A DNA stretch of 36,746 nt from Patescibacteria group bacterium (GTDB lineage Bacteria; Patescibacteriota; Patescibacteriia; Patescibacteriales; UBA12465). Both the position numbers and the translations under genes were made by a program. Of this stretch, positions 22,252 through 29,487 are shown piece by piece (position 1 is the stretch's first letter; each line of letters begins with the position of its first letter). The stretch covers positions 1 through 36,746 of the forward strand of contig JAKLGM010000008.1 of NCBI GenBank assembly GCA_022710685.1, given 5' to 3'. The notes under the pieces are model-generated. The model searched no databases. It was given only the letters and a program-made list of their open reading frames with translations, and had not been told where the DNA came from.

Positions 22252-23058
22252 ATGAAAAAAGTCGTAGCGATTATAGCCAGCATTATTATTATCGGCAGCG
22301 GCACCTGGCTTTTCAGTGAATGGCGCAAAAATAATCAACCAAAAGTAGATATTGATTCATCTCTGAAAGTCGTCCAAGAGCGCGGCAGCTTGATAGTGGG
22401 GGCAGATGCGCCCTATGGAGTGATGGAATTTTTTGACCAGAATGGCCAAATTATTGGCATGGATGTCGACGTCGCCCAAGCCATCGCCTCTGGCTTGAAA
22501 GTAGATTTAGAATTTAAAAAATACGCTTGGGATAATTTATTTGATGCTGTTAAAAAAGGCGAAATTGATTTGGCGCTTTCCAGTATCACTATTACGCCGG
22601 AACGTTCCCAGGAAATACTCTTCAGCTCACCCTATTTTAGCGGTGGCCAGGCAATATTGGCTCGATCTGGTGATTATAGTATCAAAAAACTAAGCGACCT
22701 AGCTGGAAAAAAGATCGGCGTCCAGATCGAAACTACCGGCCAAACCGAAGCCAGAAAGATTAACCCCGATGAATTGATAATTACTTATGCCGGTTATGGG
22801 AACGGAGAAAAAGATATTATCTCTGACTTGAAAAATGGCACCATTGATGCCGTTATCGCTGACTACGTCCAAGTAGCTAAAAATGCCTATGATGACCCGG
22901 AGTTGAAGATAGTAGGCGCGCCTTTTACCCAGGAATACTACGGCGCCGCGACTAATTTAAATAATATTTCCTTGATGACAGCTGTTGACAACATTATTAG
23001 GGAAATGAAACGAGATGGTCGGTTGAGTCAGATAGAAACAAAATGGATAAAAAAATAA
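22252..23058 (+). CDS. Family 3 solute-binding protein, membrane-anchored
   Basis: A 268-residue amino-acid-type solute-binding protein (SBP_bac_3). Family features are GSLIVGADAPYGVMEF, MDVDVAQAIA, FDAVKKGEIDLALSSITITPER and DLAGKKIGVQ. The N-terminal helix (about 3-22) has no lipobox cysteine and no clear cleavage site, so it is probably a membrane anchor. No ABC permease or ATPase gene is near; the next gene is a HAMP sensor-like protein. The protein may thus present a ligand to a receptor instead of a transporter. Confidence 0.9.
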   Translation: MKKVVAIIASIIIIGSGTWLFSEWRKNNQPKVDIDSSLKVVQERGSLIVGADAPYGVMEFFDQNGQIIGMDVDVAQAIASGLKVDLEFKKYAWDNLFDAVKKGEIDLALSSITITPERSQEILFSSPYFSGGQAILARSGDYSIKKLSDLAGKKIGVQIETTGQTEARKINPDELIITYAGYGNGEKDIISDLKNGTIDAVIADYVQVAKNAYDDPELKIVGAPFTQEYYGAATNLNNISLMTAVDNIIREMKRDGRLSQIETKWIKK

Positions 23059-23066
23059 TTTAAAAT

Positions 23067-24101
23067 ATGAAGCGAAAAATTGCTAACAAAATAGTCTTTA
23101 CAATCGCTCTCCTGTCTTTTGCTATTTTCTCAATCTTGGCCTTTAATGATATCTCCAGCCGCCGGAATGACATTCTGCCGCTTTTTGTCGCGCGCGGTGA
23201 GGCCGTGGCTCGCTCTTTGGAGTCTAGCATTGCCAATGAAGATGAGCTTAAAAATCAAGAAAGACTAGCTAATATTATTGAAAAAAATCTTTGGCTTGAC
23301 CCAGAGATTATCAATATCAGCTTCCATTTACCCCAAGAAAATGATTTAAAAGTCTACATGTCCGGCCAAAACAAAGAAATTGGGGCTCTTTCCAGCGATC
23401 AAAATAATGACAGCTTCAACCAGAACAAAACAACAAATCAGAGAAAAAAGACTACCGCCGATGAATTACTGATAATAACCGCCCCCATCCATATTAGCGG
23501 CCAAGTAGTTGGAACCGTACAAATTGATTTTTCTTTAGGTGTTGTTAATCGACAAATTGCCACAGACACAGCACTAGAAATAATTATTTATATAATCGCG
23601 CTTCTATTATTTGTAGTCGCTCTTTTTATATCTTTGAAAATAATGGTTATCAGTCGGATTAAGAAAATTAACAACAGCATCCAAAACATCGCGCAGGGTA
23701 ATTTTGATAAAACTTTCTTGATAAAATCTCAAGACGAATTAGGACAACTGTCTCGCGCTGTCAACCAGATGGCCCAAACGCTAGAAAAATCGCAAAGAGA
23801 AATGCTCCATTACAATGAATCGCTAAAAGATGAGGTACTGGCCCGGACTAACGAATTAGAGCGCACCAAAAAACAACTGGAAAACGCTAACCTAGATTTG
23901 GAAGACAAGGTAAAAGAAAGGACGGCGGAGCTGGAAAAATTAAAGCACAACCAAGAAAAGGTGATTAAGGACAAAACCGAAGAACTCAATAAAAAATTAA
24001 CGGAATTGGAAAAATTAAATAAATTCATGATCAACCGGGAAAATAAAATGATTGAATTAAAAAAAGAGAACGAAAACCTTAAGAAAAAAATGAAACAATA
24101 A
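23067..24101 (+). CDS. HAMP-domain sensor-like protein without kinase domain
   Basis: A 344-residue protein: membrane helix 1 (about 8-27), an outer domain (28-170), membrane helix 2 (about 171-195), a HAMP domain (RIKKINNSIQNIAQGNFD to SQDELGQLSRAVNQMAQTL), then a coiled coil of about 95 residues rich in Glu and Lys to the end. In a histidine kinase the kinase would follow the coil; here a terminator comes at once. It resembles a truncated sensor or chemoreceptor without an output module. The likely ligand partner is the preceding solute-binding protein. Confidence 0.85.
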   Translation: MKRKIANKIVFTIALLSFAIFSILAFNDISSRRNDILPLFVARGEAVARSLESSIANEDELKNQERLANIIEKNLWLDPEIINISFHLPQENDLKVYMSGQNKEIGALSSDQNNDSFNQNKTTNQRKKTTADELLIITAPIHISGQVVGTVQIDFSLGVVNRQIATDTALEIIIYIIALLLFVVALFISLKIMVISRIKKINNSIQNIAQGNFDKTFLIKSQDELGQLSRAVNQMAQTLEKSQREMLHYNESLKDEVLARTNELERTKKQLENANLDLEDKVKERTAELEKLKHNQEKVIKDKTEELNKKLTELEKLNKFMINRENKMIELKKENENLKKKMKQ

Positions 24102-24103
24102 AC

Positions 24104-24131
24104 AAAAAGAGGCCGCTAGGGCCTCTTTTTT
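24104..24131. terminator. Bidirectional terminator between HAMP and SDR genes
   Basis: AAAAAGAGGCC pairs with GGCCTCTTTTT around loop GCTAG. The stem touches the stop codon of the minus-strand SDR gene (24130-24132). Confidence 0.9.
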
Positions 24132-24909
24132 ATTGATTTAATTTTTTTACAATTTTAGTAACAAGCCGATGGGGCAAAAAACGATTTAGAAAAACTATAG
24201 CTTTGCCAATCTTTCCCGGAACAACCACCCGGCGTCCCTGCATTAACCCTTGGTAAGCGGTTTGAGCCACATCGTCTACTGACAATTCCCACAAACGGCG
24301 ACCGCGAGTCAGGCAGGGTTTTTGATTGCCAGTCTTAGTCCAAAAGGGGGTCGCCACCGGGCCAGGACAGAGAGCAGTAACAGTCACTCCGGTAGATTCC
24401 AGTTCTTCGGCCAAGGCCTCGGATAGAGATAGCACATAGGATTTAGTGGCAAAATAGACAGCCATCAATGGCCCTGGTTGGAAGGCGGCCAAAGAAGAAA
24501 CTTCCAAGATGCGGCCCGAACGATTTTCTAACTGCTTCAAAAACAGTTTAGTCAACACAGTCAAAGCCTCGACGTTCAATCTGATCGTGCGGATTTGAAC
24601 ATCCAAATCAATATCGCTGAACTTTCCTAAAGCGCCAATACCAGCATCATTGACCAGGATGTCAACTCGGATTTTTTTGCTTTTTAACTGCTGAAAAATA
24701 TTCTCGGCGGCAGGAGGTAAGGTTAAATCTTGCACAATTAATAACGGGGCAATATTATATTTACCTTTTATCTCTGCTCCGGCGCGCTGCAAAAACACCT
24801 GGTCATTATCAACCAGGACTAACTCATATTTATTCCGAGCAAAGATATCGGCTAACGCCCGACCAATGCCGCTAGCGGCTCCGGTTATCAAGACAATTTT
24901 GTTTTCCAT
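24130..24909 (-). CDS. Short-chain dehydrogenase/reductase (SDR)
   Basis: A 259-residue classical SDR. The cofactor loop is TGAASGIG (9-16), followed by NDAGIG (usually NNAG), the catalytic serine in EVSSLAAF, YFATK with catalytic Tyr and Lys, and CPGPVATPF. The cofactor is NAD(P)H and the substrate unknown; the closest style is that of DltE-like reductases. The promoter leaves only 7 nt before the start codon, so the mRNA is probably leaderless. Confidence 0.92.
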   Translation of the reverse strand: MENKIVLITGAASGIGRALADIFARNKYELVLVDNDQVFLQRAGAEIKGKYNIAPLLIVQDLTLPPAAENIFQQLKSKKIRVDILVNDAGIGALGKFSDIDLDVQIRTIRLNVEALTVLTKLFLKQLENRSGRILEVSSLAAFQPGPLMAVYFATKSYVLSLSEALAEELESTGVTVTALCPGPVATPFWTKTGNQKPCLTRGRRLWELSVDDVAQTAYQGLMQGRRVVVPGKIGKAIVFLNRFLPHRLVTKIVKKLNQ

Positions 24910-24916
24910 ATAAGAT

Positions 24917-24945
24917 ATTATAGCTTATCGCTTTAATTAGGTAAA
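24917..24945 (-). promoter_or_regulatory. Promoter of the SDR gene (minus strand, leaderless)
   Basis: Minus-strand TTTACC (24945-24940), 17 bp, TATAAT (24922-24917). The ATG begins 7 nt after the -10 box. Confidence 0.6.
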
Positions 24946-24956
24946 TCCGCGAGGAC

Positions 24957-24985
24957 TTGCCTAATTTTCATCTTTAACTTATAGT
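24957..24985 (+). promoter_or_regulatory. Promoter of the nitronate monooxygenase gene
   Basis: TTGCCT, 17 bp, TATAGT, divergent from the SDR promoter. The leader of about 50 nt carries a GAGGT Shine-Dalgarno site at 25033-25037. Confidence 0.55.
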
Positions 24986-25043
24986 AATAGTTCGTGATAT
25001 AGTTCTTAAATAATAACAACTAACAATGAAAGCGAGGTAATTA

Positions 25044-26118
25044 ATGAAAAATTACGAGTATTCCCAATTAAGGATAAAAGATCACCGCCCTCGGTTTCCG
25101 GGCGTACAAGGCGGCATGGGCATCGGCGTTAGCCTAAAAAAACTAGCCGCTGCCGTCGGTCAAAATGGCTGGATGGGAACGATTAGCAGCGCCGCTATTG
25201 ACGTTATCGGAAGCAACGAAAGCGGCCGAAAACTTGGAACCTACGAAGCGGTCTATCGGGAAATATCTTTAGCTAAAGAGATGGCGCCTAATGGTCTGAT
25301 TGGAATAAACATCATGGTTTATCTCCAGCGAGACTATCGGGCCGCGGTCCAAGGAGCTTTAGATGCCAAGGCTGATTTTATTATCAGTGGCGCCGGTTTG
25401 CCTTTTGAACTGCCAACAATCCAAGCTGCTGGTCCTACCGCTCGAATCCCGATTGTATCATCAGCCCGCGCTCTAAACGTACTACTCAACCGCTGGGAAA
25501 AGAACGGCCATCGTCCCGACGCCATTGTTTTGGAAGGTCCTTTAGCTGGCGGCCATTTGGGGTTTAAAATTACGGATATAGACAATCCGGAATTCCAGCT
25601 GGAAAAACTGTTGCCACCGATAAAAGAAATGGCTATCCAGCATGGCGACTTTCCCGTAATAGTAGCTGGCGGCATTTATACTAATGCTGATGTCAGGTAC
25701 TTTTTGGAAAGAGGCGCTGACGGCGTCCAGATCGGAACTAGATTTATGGTAGCCACCGAATCTAGCGCCAGTCTGGAAGCCAAACAGGCAGTTTTGCGAG
25801 CAGAGAAGGAAGATATTTTAGTCTGCCCTCATTCACCTTGCGGTTTACCTTTCCGGATTATCAAACAATCCCCGGTTTACCAGGAATTACTCCGGAAAAA
25901 AACAAACAAATGCGACCGCGGTTATCTTTTGCAAAAAAAACAAAAACGGCCAGATCGGTTATTGCCCAGCCCAACAAGACGGTTCCAATTATTTCTGTAT
26001 CTGTAACGGACTGCTTGATTACCGGCTTTACACGGTTGGCGCCAATGCCTACAAGTTAAAAGAACAGGGCATTGTCCCGGCGCAAACCATTATGGAAGAT
26101 TTAGAAGGACTTACTTAA
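25044..26118 (+). CDS. Nitronate monooxygenase-like FMN protein, frameshifted near its C-terminus
   Basis: A TIM-barrel flavoprotein related to nitronate monooxygenase/2-nitropropane dioxygenase: FPGVQGGMGIGVSLKKLA at the N-terminus, VLEGPLAGGHLG and FPVIVAGGIY in the barrel, and RGADGVQIGTRFMVATE. In the original frame the product stops at 26006 with an unlike tail. Dropping one A from the A8 run at 25933-25940 restores a family-typical end (YFCICNGLL, YTVGANAYK) that runs to the TAA at 26116-26118, which is the loop of a terminator. So it is either a fresh frameshift, a sequencing error in the homopolymer, or slippage-dependent expression. Confidence 0.8.
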
Positions 26119-26133
26119 AGTAAGTCCTTTTTT
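26105..26133 (+). terminator. Terminator whose loop is the stop codon
   Basis: AAGGACTTACT pairs perfectly with AGTAAGTCCTT; the 3-nt loop is the TAA stop of the restored nitronate monooxygenase frame. TTTTTT follows. Confidence 0.88.
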
Positions 26134-26141
26134 ATTAGCTC

Positions 26142-26170
26142 TTGACCTTTAACCGTTTTTATTTTAAAGT
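26142..26170 (+). promoter_or_regulatory. Promoter of the acyltransferase gene
   Basis: TTGACC, 17 bp, TAAAGT, immediately after the terminator. Start near 26177. Confidence 0.55.
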
Positions 26171-26194
26171 AAAAGCAACCAAAAATCGTACCTC

Positions 26195-26920
26195 ATGAAA
26201 AAAATTATCAACGCCATTCTCAGTTATGCCCTTTTTTGGGTAATGTATTTTTTGGGGGTTTATATCTTTAAAATCCGCAACCGCATCAAAGTCGAGGGCC
26301 GGCACAACTTGCCTCAAGGCTCCAGAATCCTCTACCTGTCTAATCATCAAACCCTAATTGACTCTCTCCTGATTGGCATCAACGTCATTAGTCTCAAAGA
26401 TTTGGCTTTTAGGCAAAAGCGCATCCCCTATAATGCTCCGGACAAAAACAATTTCTTTAGCCATAGAATCGGTAAGCATTTTATCAGGCTATTGAAAAAC
26501 ATTCCGGTCCAGCGGGATTTACGCAGCCCTAAAGCCATAGAAAGACAGATTCGCAGCTTCTGCAAAATACTGCAAGACAATAATCTAGTCTTATTCTTTG
26601 AAGGCACCAGGACCAGAAATGGACAAATCGGCGAATGCAAACAGGGAATAGCCCTGACCATATTGCAAGCTAAGCCTGACTATGTCATTCCTATCACCCT
26701 GATTGGCGTCCAGCCCATCATGCCGATTTCCAGCGGCTTCAATTACCGCAAAATCTACTTTGGCCATCGCGGTAAAATGATTATCGGCAAACCGATTGAT
26801 TTTAACGACATCCTTCGTTCCAGCACCGAAGAATCGGACAAAGTTAAAAGGATCTGCCGCCGCGTGAAAATTCATGCGGAATTAGATTACCACCCAGAAA
26901 AAGAGAACCCTTTGTCTTAA
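26195..26920 (+). CDS. 1-acyl-sn-glycerol-3-phosphate acyltransferase family (PlsC-like)
   Basis: A 241-residue PlsC-type acyltransferase. An N-terminal membrane helix is followed by the catalytic NHQTLID (HX4D) and the substrate motif LFFEGTRTRNGQ. VIPITLIGVQPI is the usual later strand. PlsC adds the second acyl chain to lysophosphatidic acid; relatives modify other lipids. No PlsX or PlsY gene is in the window. The last codons and stop are part of a terminator hairpin. Confidence 0.9.
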   Translation: MKKIINAILSYALFWVMYFLGVYIFKIRNRIKVEGRHNLPQGSRILYLSNHQTLIDSLLIGINVISLKDLAFRQKRIPYNAPDKNNFFSHRIGKHFIRLLKNIPVQRDLRSPKAIERQIRSFCKILQDNNLVLFFEGTRTRNGQIGECKQGIALTILQAKPDYVIPITLIGVQPIMPISSGFNYRKIYFGHRGKMIIGKPIDFNDILRSSTEESDKVKRICRRVKIHAELDYHPEKENPLS

Positions 26921-26936
26921 GATGAAGGGTTTTTTA
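26906..26936 (+). terminator. Terminator with the acyltransferase stop codon in its loop
   Basis: AACCCTTTGTC pairs with GATGAAGGGTT (two G-T pairs) around loop TTAA, which holds the TAA stop (26918-26920). TTTTTT follows. Confidence 0.82.
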
Positions 26937-26938
26937 TT

Positions 26939-26967
26939 TGGACAAAAACAAAATAATGTGTTAGATT
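26939..26967 (+). promoter_or_regulatory. Promoter of the DUF4015 gene (leaderless)
   Basis: TGGACA, 17 bp, TAGATT; 6 nt remain before ATG 26974. Confidence 0.5.
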
Positions 26968-26973
26968 AATCTT

Positions 26974-28137
26974 ATGCTTATAACCCAAAAACATCCCCGC
27001 CTGATTCCGCTTTTACTATTATTATTACTAGTAATACTATTCTTTGGACTGACATTTTTCTGGTCCTGGTCCAAAATCAATCGGATCAGGGTGGTGGTGG
27101 CCAACAATATAAATCCGCTTTCCACCAGCACTGTTCTAATCGGGGAAGAAATAAAAACTAAGCCTCAACCAAAAACTATCCGAGGCATCTATCTCACTGC
27201 CTATTCCGCCGGTAATCCAACTAAGGTTGATAAGATCATCACTCAAGCCAAGAACAGCCAGATCAATGCTGTCGTGATTGATATTAAGGATTATTCCGGC
27301 TATTTAAGCTATGATAGTAGCATCCCCTTAGTTAACGACCTAAAGTTAGAGCAGATAAAAATCAAAGACGTTAAAGCCCTGACCGAAAAGTTACACCAAA
27401 ACAATCTCTACGCCATCGCCCGCATCTCAGTCTTTCAAGATACGGCTATGGCTGAAGGCCGGCCGGAATGGGCCGTCCAGAATAAAAATACCGGAAAAAT
27501 TTGGCGCGACCGGAAAAACTTAGCTTGGTTAGATCCGGCTAATATGTCAGTCTGGAAATATCATGTTGGCATTGCCCAAGAAGCCGTGAGCCTCGGGTTT
27601 GACGAAGTCAATCTAGATTATATCCGTTTTCCTTCGGACGGATCAATCTCCGCCATGTCTTTTCCAAAATGGAAAAACGGAACCAAAGCTGACGTTATCA
27701 AGAGCTTCTTTGCTTATTTTTCCAAAGAGATGATCAATGAACCAGTTTATACCTCGGCTGATCTTTTCGGCCTGACGACCACAGTCAAAAATGACATGAA
27801 CATCGGCCAACTATTAGAAAATGCGGCGCCCTATTTTGATTATCTTTGCCCGATGGTCTACCCCTCCCACTATCCCAATGGCTATTTAGGTTATTCCAAC
27901 CCAGCTACCCAACCCTATCAGATAGTTTACAAGGCCATGGCTAGCGCCAACGAAAGACTAGCTTCCAGTACCCCGGCCAGGGCCAAAATGCGCCCCTGGA
28001 TCCAAGATTTTGACCTCGGAGCCACCTACACCGCAGAAATGATTCGGCAGGAGATAAAGGCTGCTAAAGACGGCGGAGCTGACGGCTACTTAGTCTGGGA
28101 CCCGAAGAATATTTATACCTGGGAAGCCTTCAAATAA
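26974..28137 (+). CDS. DUF4015 putative glycoside hydrolase, membrane-anchored
   Basis: A 387-residue protein. One N-terminal membrane helix (about 9-31) precedes an extracytoplasmic TIM-barrel of the DUF4015/PF13200 putative glycosyl hydrolase family: IRGIYLTAYSAG, INAVVIDIKDYSG, AIARISVFQD, WLDPANMSVW, and GFDEVNLDYIRFPSDG near the presumed active site, with YLVWDPKN near the end. A role on cell-wall or exopolysaccharide glycan is likely, but no member's substrate is used here as proof. Confidence 0.88.
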   Translation: MLITQKHPRLIPLLLLLLLVILFFGLTFFWSWSKINRIRVVVANNINPLSTSTVLIGEEIKTKPQPKTIRGIYLTAYSAGNPTKVDKIITQAKNSQINAVVIDIKDYSGYLSYDSSIPLVNDLKLEQIKIKDVKALTEKLHQNNLYAIARISVFQDTAMAEGRPEWAVQNKNTGKIWRDRKNLAWLDPANMSVWKYHVGIAQEAVSLGFDEVNLDYIRFPSDGSISAMSFPKWKNGTKADVIKSFFAYFSKEMINEPVYTSADLFGLTTTVKNDMNIGQLLENAAPYFDYLCPMVYPSHYPNGYLGYSNPATQPYQIVYKAMASANERLASSTPARAKMRPWIQDFDLGATYTAEMIRQEIKAAKDGGADGYLVWDPKNIYTWEAFK

Positions 28138-28166
28138 TTGCCGGGTAAAGCAATTTGTGCTATTAT
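28138..28166 (+). promoter_or_regulatory. Promoter of the secreted helical protein gene
   Basis: TTGCCG, 17 bp, TATTAT, starting right at the previous stop codon. Leader of about 27 nt. Confidence 0.55.
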
Positions 28167-28199
28167 TAATTTAGGTTAAAATAAATTAAAAATAAATCT

Positions 28200-28697
28200 A
28201 TGAAAAAACTAATCGTCCTCTTGGTCGCTTTTTCACTTCTCTTTGGCGTCCAAGTTTTAGCTGGTATCTATGTCGGCCAGACTTCCGCTCTTAAAAGCAC
28301 TTCAATCATGACCGAATCCCAGCTTAAAGCCGCCCGATTAAAGTACCCGGCCGTAGAGTTTGACCGGGAATGCGTCAAGGTCGCCATGAATTATCGCGAT
28401 GAAGAAGTTCTCAACGCCCTAGCTAAAAAGAATGACCAAATCTATAGCGCCCTTAAAAATCGGCATGAGCAAATCACTGCTGCTCAAGATTTAAGAACCA
28501 GCGCCGAAATCACTGCCGCCATCACTAAAGCCCAACAAACTTTTAAAGATACTCGCTATAAGGCAACTGTTGAATACCAAAAGATTACCCGCAATGCTTG
28601 GCTCAATTTCAGCGTCTACCGCGCTAAATGCAAGAATGCTTCTAAAGCTCCAGGCGAACCGACTGCTGGCGGCCAATATATTGACCCCGGCCTTTAA
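28200..28697 (+). CDS. Secreted helical protein, unknown function
   Basis: A 165-residue protein with a signal peptide (MKKLIVLLVAFSLLFGVQVLA). The mature region is charged and almost entirely helical, with two cysteines (DRECVK and RAKCKN) about 105 residues apart that could pin an antiparallel helical pair together. The tail is Gly/Pro-rich (APGEPTAGG). I do not recognise the family. It has its own promoter and a strong terminator. Confidence 0.75.
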   Translation: MKKLIVLLVAFSLLFGVQVLAGIYVGQTSALKSTSIMTESQLKAARLKYPAVEFDRECVKVAMNYRDEEVLNALAKKNDQIYSALKNRHEQITAAQDLRTSAEITAAITKAQQTFKDTRYKATVEYQKITRNAWLNFSVYRAKCKNASKAPGEPTAGGQYIDPGL

Positions 28698-28706
28698 TCA
28701 TCAATC

Positions 28707-28739
28707 AAAAAGATTCCTCTCTGGAGGAATCTTTTTTTT
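28707..28739 (+). terminator. Terminator after the secreted helical protein gene
   Basis: Thirteen-base-pair stem AAAAAGATTCCTC/GAGGAATCTTTTT with loop TCTG, then Ts. Confidence 0.9.
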
Positions 28740-28741
28740 GT

Positions 28742-28771
28742 TTGACTTTAGCCAAAACATTCTGCTATATT
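28742..28771 (+). promoter_or_regulatory. Promoter of the first acyl-carrier-like gene
   Basis: TTGACT, 18 bp, TATATT, beginning 2 nt after the terminator U-tract. Start near 28778. A TTG start at 28742 is excluded because it is the -35 box. Confidence 0.6.
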
Positions 28772-28795
28772 AGAAGAAACCAACCAGGATCATTT

Positions 28796-29047
28796 ATGAA
28801 GACAACCGTTAGTACTTTAGATTTGCTTCGGCTGATTTGCAAAGACGTTGGCATTGAAGCCGAAGTTTTTCCCGAAACTACCATCCAAAATCAACAAAAA
28901 GACGAAGGAACGATTGATTATCTTGATTTCATTGATATCATCGTTGAAGTCCAAAAAGAATTTAGGATAAAATTGCCCGAAGATGAGCTGCGGGCAGTAA
29001 AGAATATTGATGATTTAGGAGCATTGATAGACCGGATGGTTGAATAA
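28796..29047 (+). CDS. Acyl carrier protein-like protein lacking the pantetheine serine
   Basis: An 83-residue helical protein with the acyl carrier protein plan: IDYLDFIDIIVEVQKEF matches the helix II region, followed by KLPEDELRAVKNIDDL. At the spot of the phosphopantetheine serine (D-S-L) it has Tyr42 (D-Y-L), so it cannot carry an acyl group by the normal route. It lies 104 bp upstream of a second acyl-carrier-like gene that keeps the serine. It may be a regulator, a scaffold or a decoy of that protein. Confidence 0.75.
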   Translation: MKTTVSTLDLLRLICKDVGIEAEVFPETTIQNQQKDEGTIDYLDFIDIIVEVQKEFRIKLPEDELRAVKNIDDLGALIDRMVE

Positions 29048-29050
29048 GGG

Positions 29051-29082
29051 AAGAGGCGCTTGTTAACCCAGGCGCCTCTTTT
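29051..29082 (+). terminator. Terminator between the two acyl-carrier-like genes
   Basis: AAGAGGCGC/GCGCCTCTT stem with a 12-nt loop, then TT. The two genes are thus separate transcripts. Confidence 0.85.
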
Positions 29083-29086
29083 ATAT

Positions 29087-29115
29087 TTGACACTTTTATT
29101 ATTATCTGCCAATAT
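29087..29115 (+). promoter_or_regulatory. Promoter of the second acyl-carrier gene
   Basis: Consensus TTGACA, 17 bp, CAATAT (weak -10). Start near 29122, 30 nt before ATG 29152. Confidence 0.5.
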
Positions 29116-29151
29116 AAGGTCTGTCCTTTAAATCTTTAATAAACACTGAAT

Positions 29152-29409
29152 ATGACTGAAAAAACTGACATTGAAGCCACGATTAAAGCAATAGTGGCGG
29201 AAACTACGGGGAAAAAACTCTCTAAAGTAAGGTTGGAATCCCACCTAGAAAATGATTTGGGGGTAGACTCCATTGATACTGTTGATATTATTTATGAAGT
29301 GGAAAAAAAGTTTAAATTTACCGTTCCCATGAGCAGCGAAACCGTCAAAAAAATAAAGACGGTTGGAGATTTGGTGCGAGAGGTAAAAACCACCTTGAAC
29401 CGAAACTAA
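29152..29409 (+). CDS. Acyl carrier protein
   Basis: An 85-residue acyl carrier protein. The phosphopantetheine site is GVDSIDTVD with Ser40, followed by the acidic helix IIYEVEKKFKFTVP and TVGDLVREV. Residues 1-39 hold helix I and the long loop. It would carry an acyl chain or another thioester-bound group. No fatty-acid synthase or phosphopantetheinyl transferase gene is in the window. A possible loader is the GH3-type adenylase at 17658, but they are 10 kb apart. Confidence 0.85.
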   Translation: MTEKTDIEATIKAIVAETTGKKLSKVRLESHLENDLGVDSIDTVDIIYEVEKKFKFTVPMSSETVKKIKTVGDLVREVKTTLNRN

Positions 29410-29419
29410 ATTTTCGGCT

Positions 29420-29450
29420 AGCATTTCCCCCTAAAGGAAATGCTTTTTTT
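29420..29450 (+). terminator. Terminator after the acyl carrier gene
   Basis: AGCATTTCC/GGAAATGCT stem, 7-nt loop, then seven Ts. An in-frame ATG at 29440 for the next gene lies in this stem and is excluded as start. Confidence 0.88.
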
Positions 29451-29451
29451 A

Positions 29452-29480
29452 TTGCTAAAATTTAGAAAAAGACTTACAAT
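29452..29480 (+). promoter_or_regulatory. Promoter of uppP (leaderless)
   Basis: TTGCTA, 17 bp, TACAAT; 7 nt remain before ATG 29488. Confidence 0.55.
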
Positions 29481-29487
29481 AAATGAT

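Noticed and set aside
28742-28795. N-terminal extension of the first acyl-carrier-like protein from a TTG start
   Set aside because: The TTG is the -35 box of a good promoter and the extension covers the -10 box.
29440-29487. N-terminal extension of UppP from an upstream ATG
   Set aside because: The ATG sits in the terminator stem and the conserved UppP start is at 29488.
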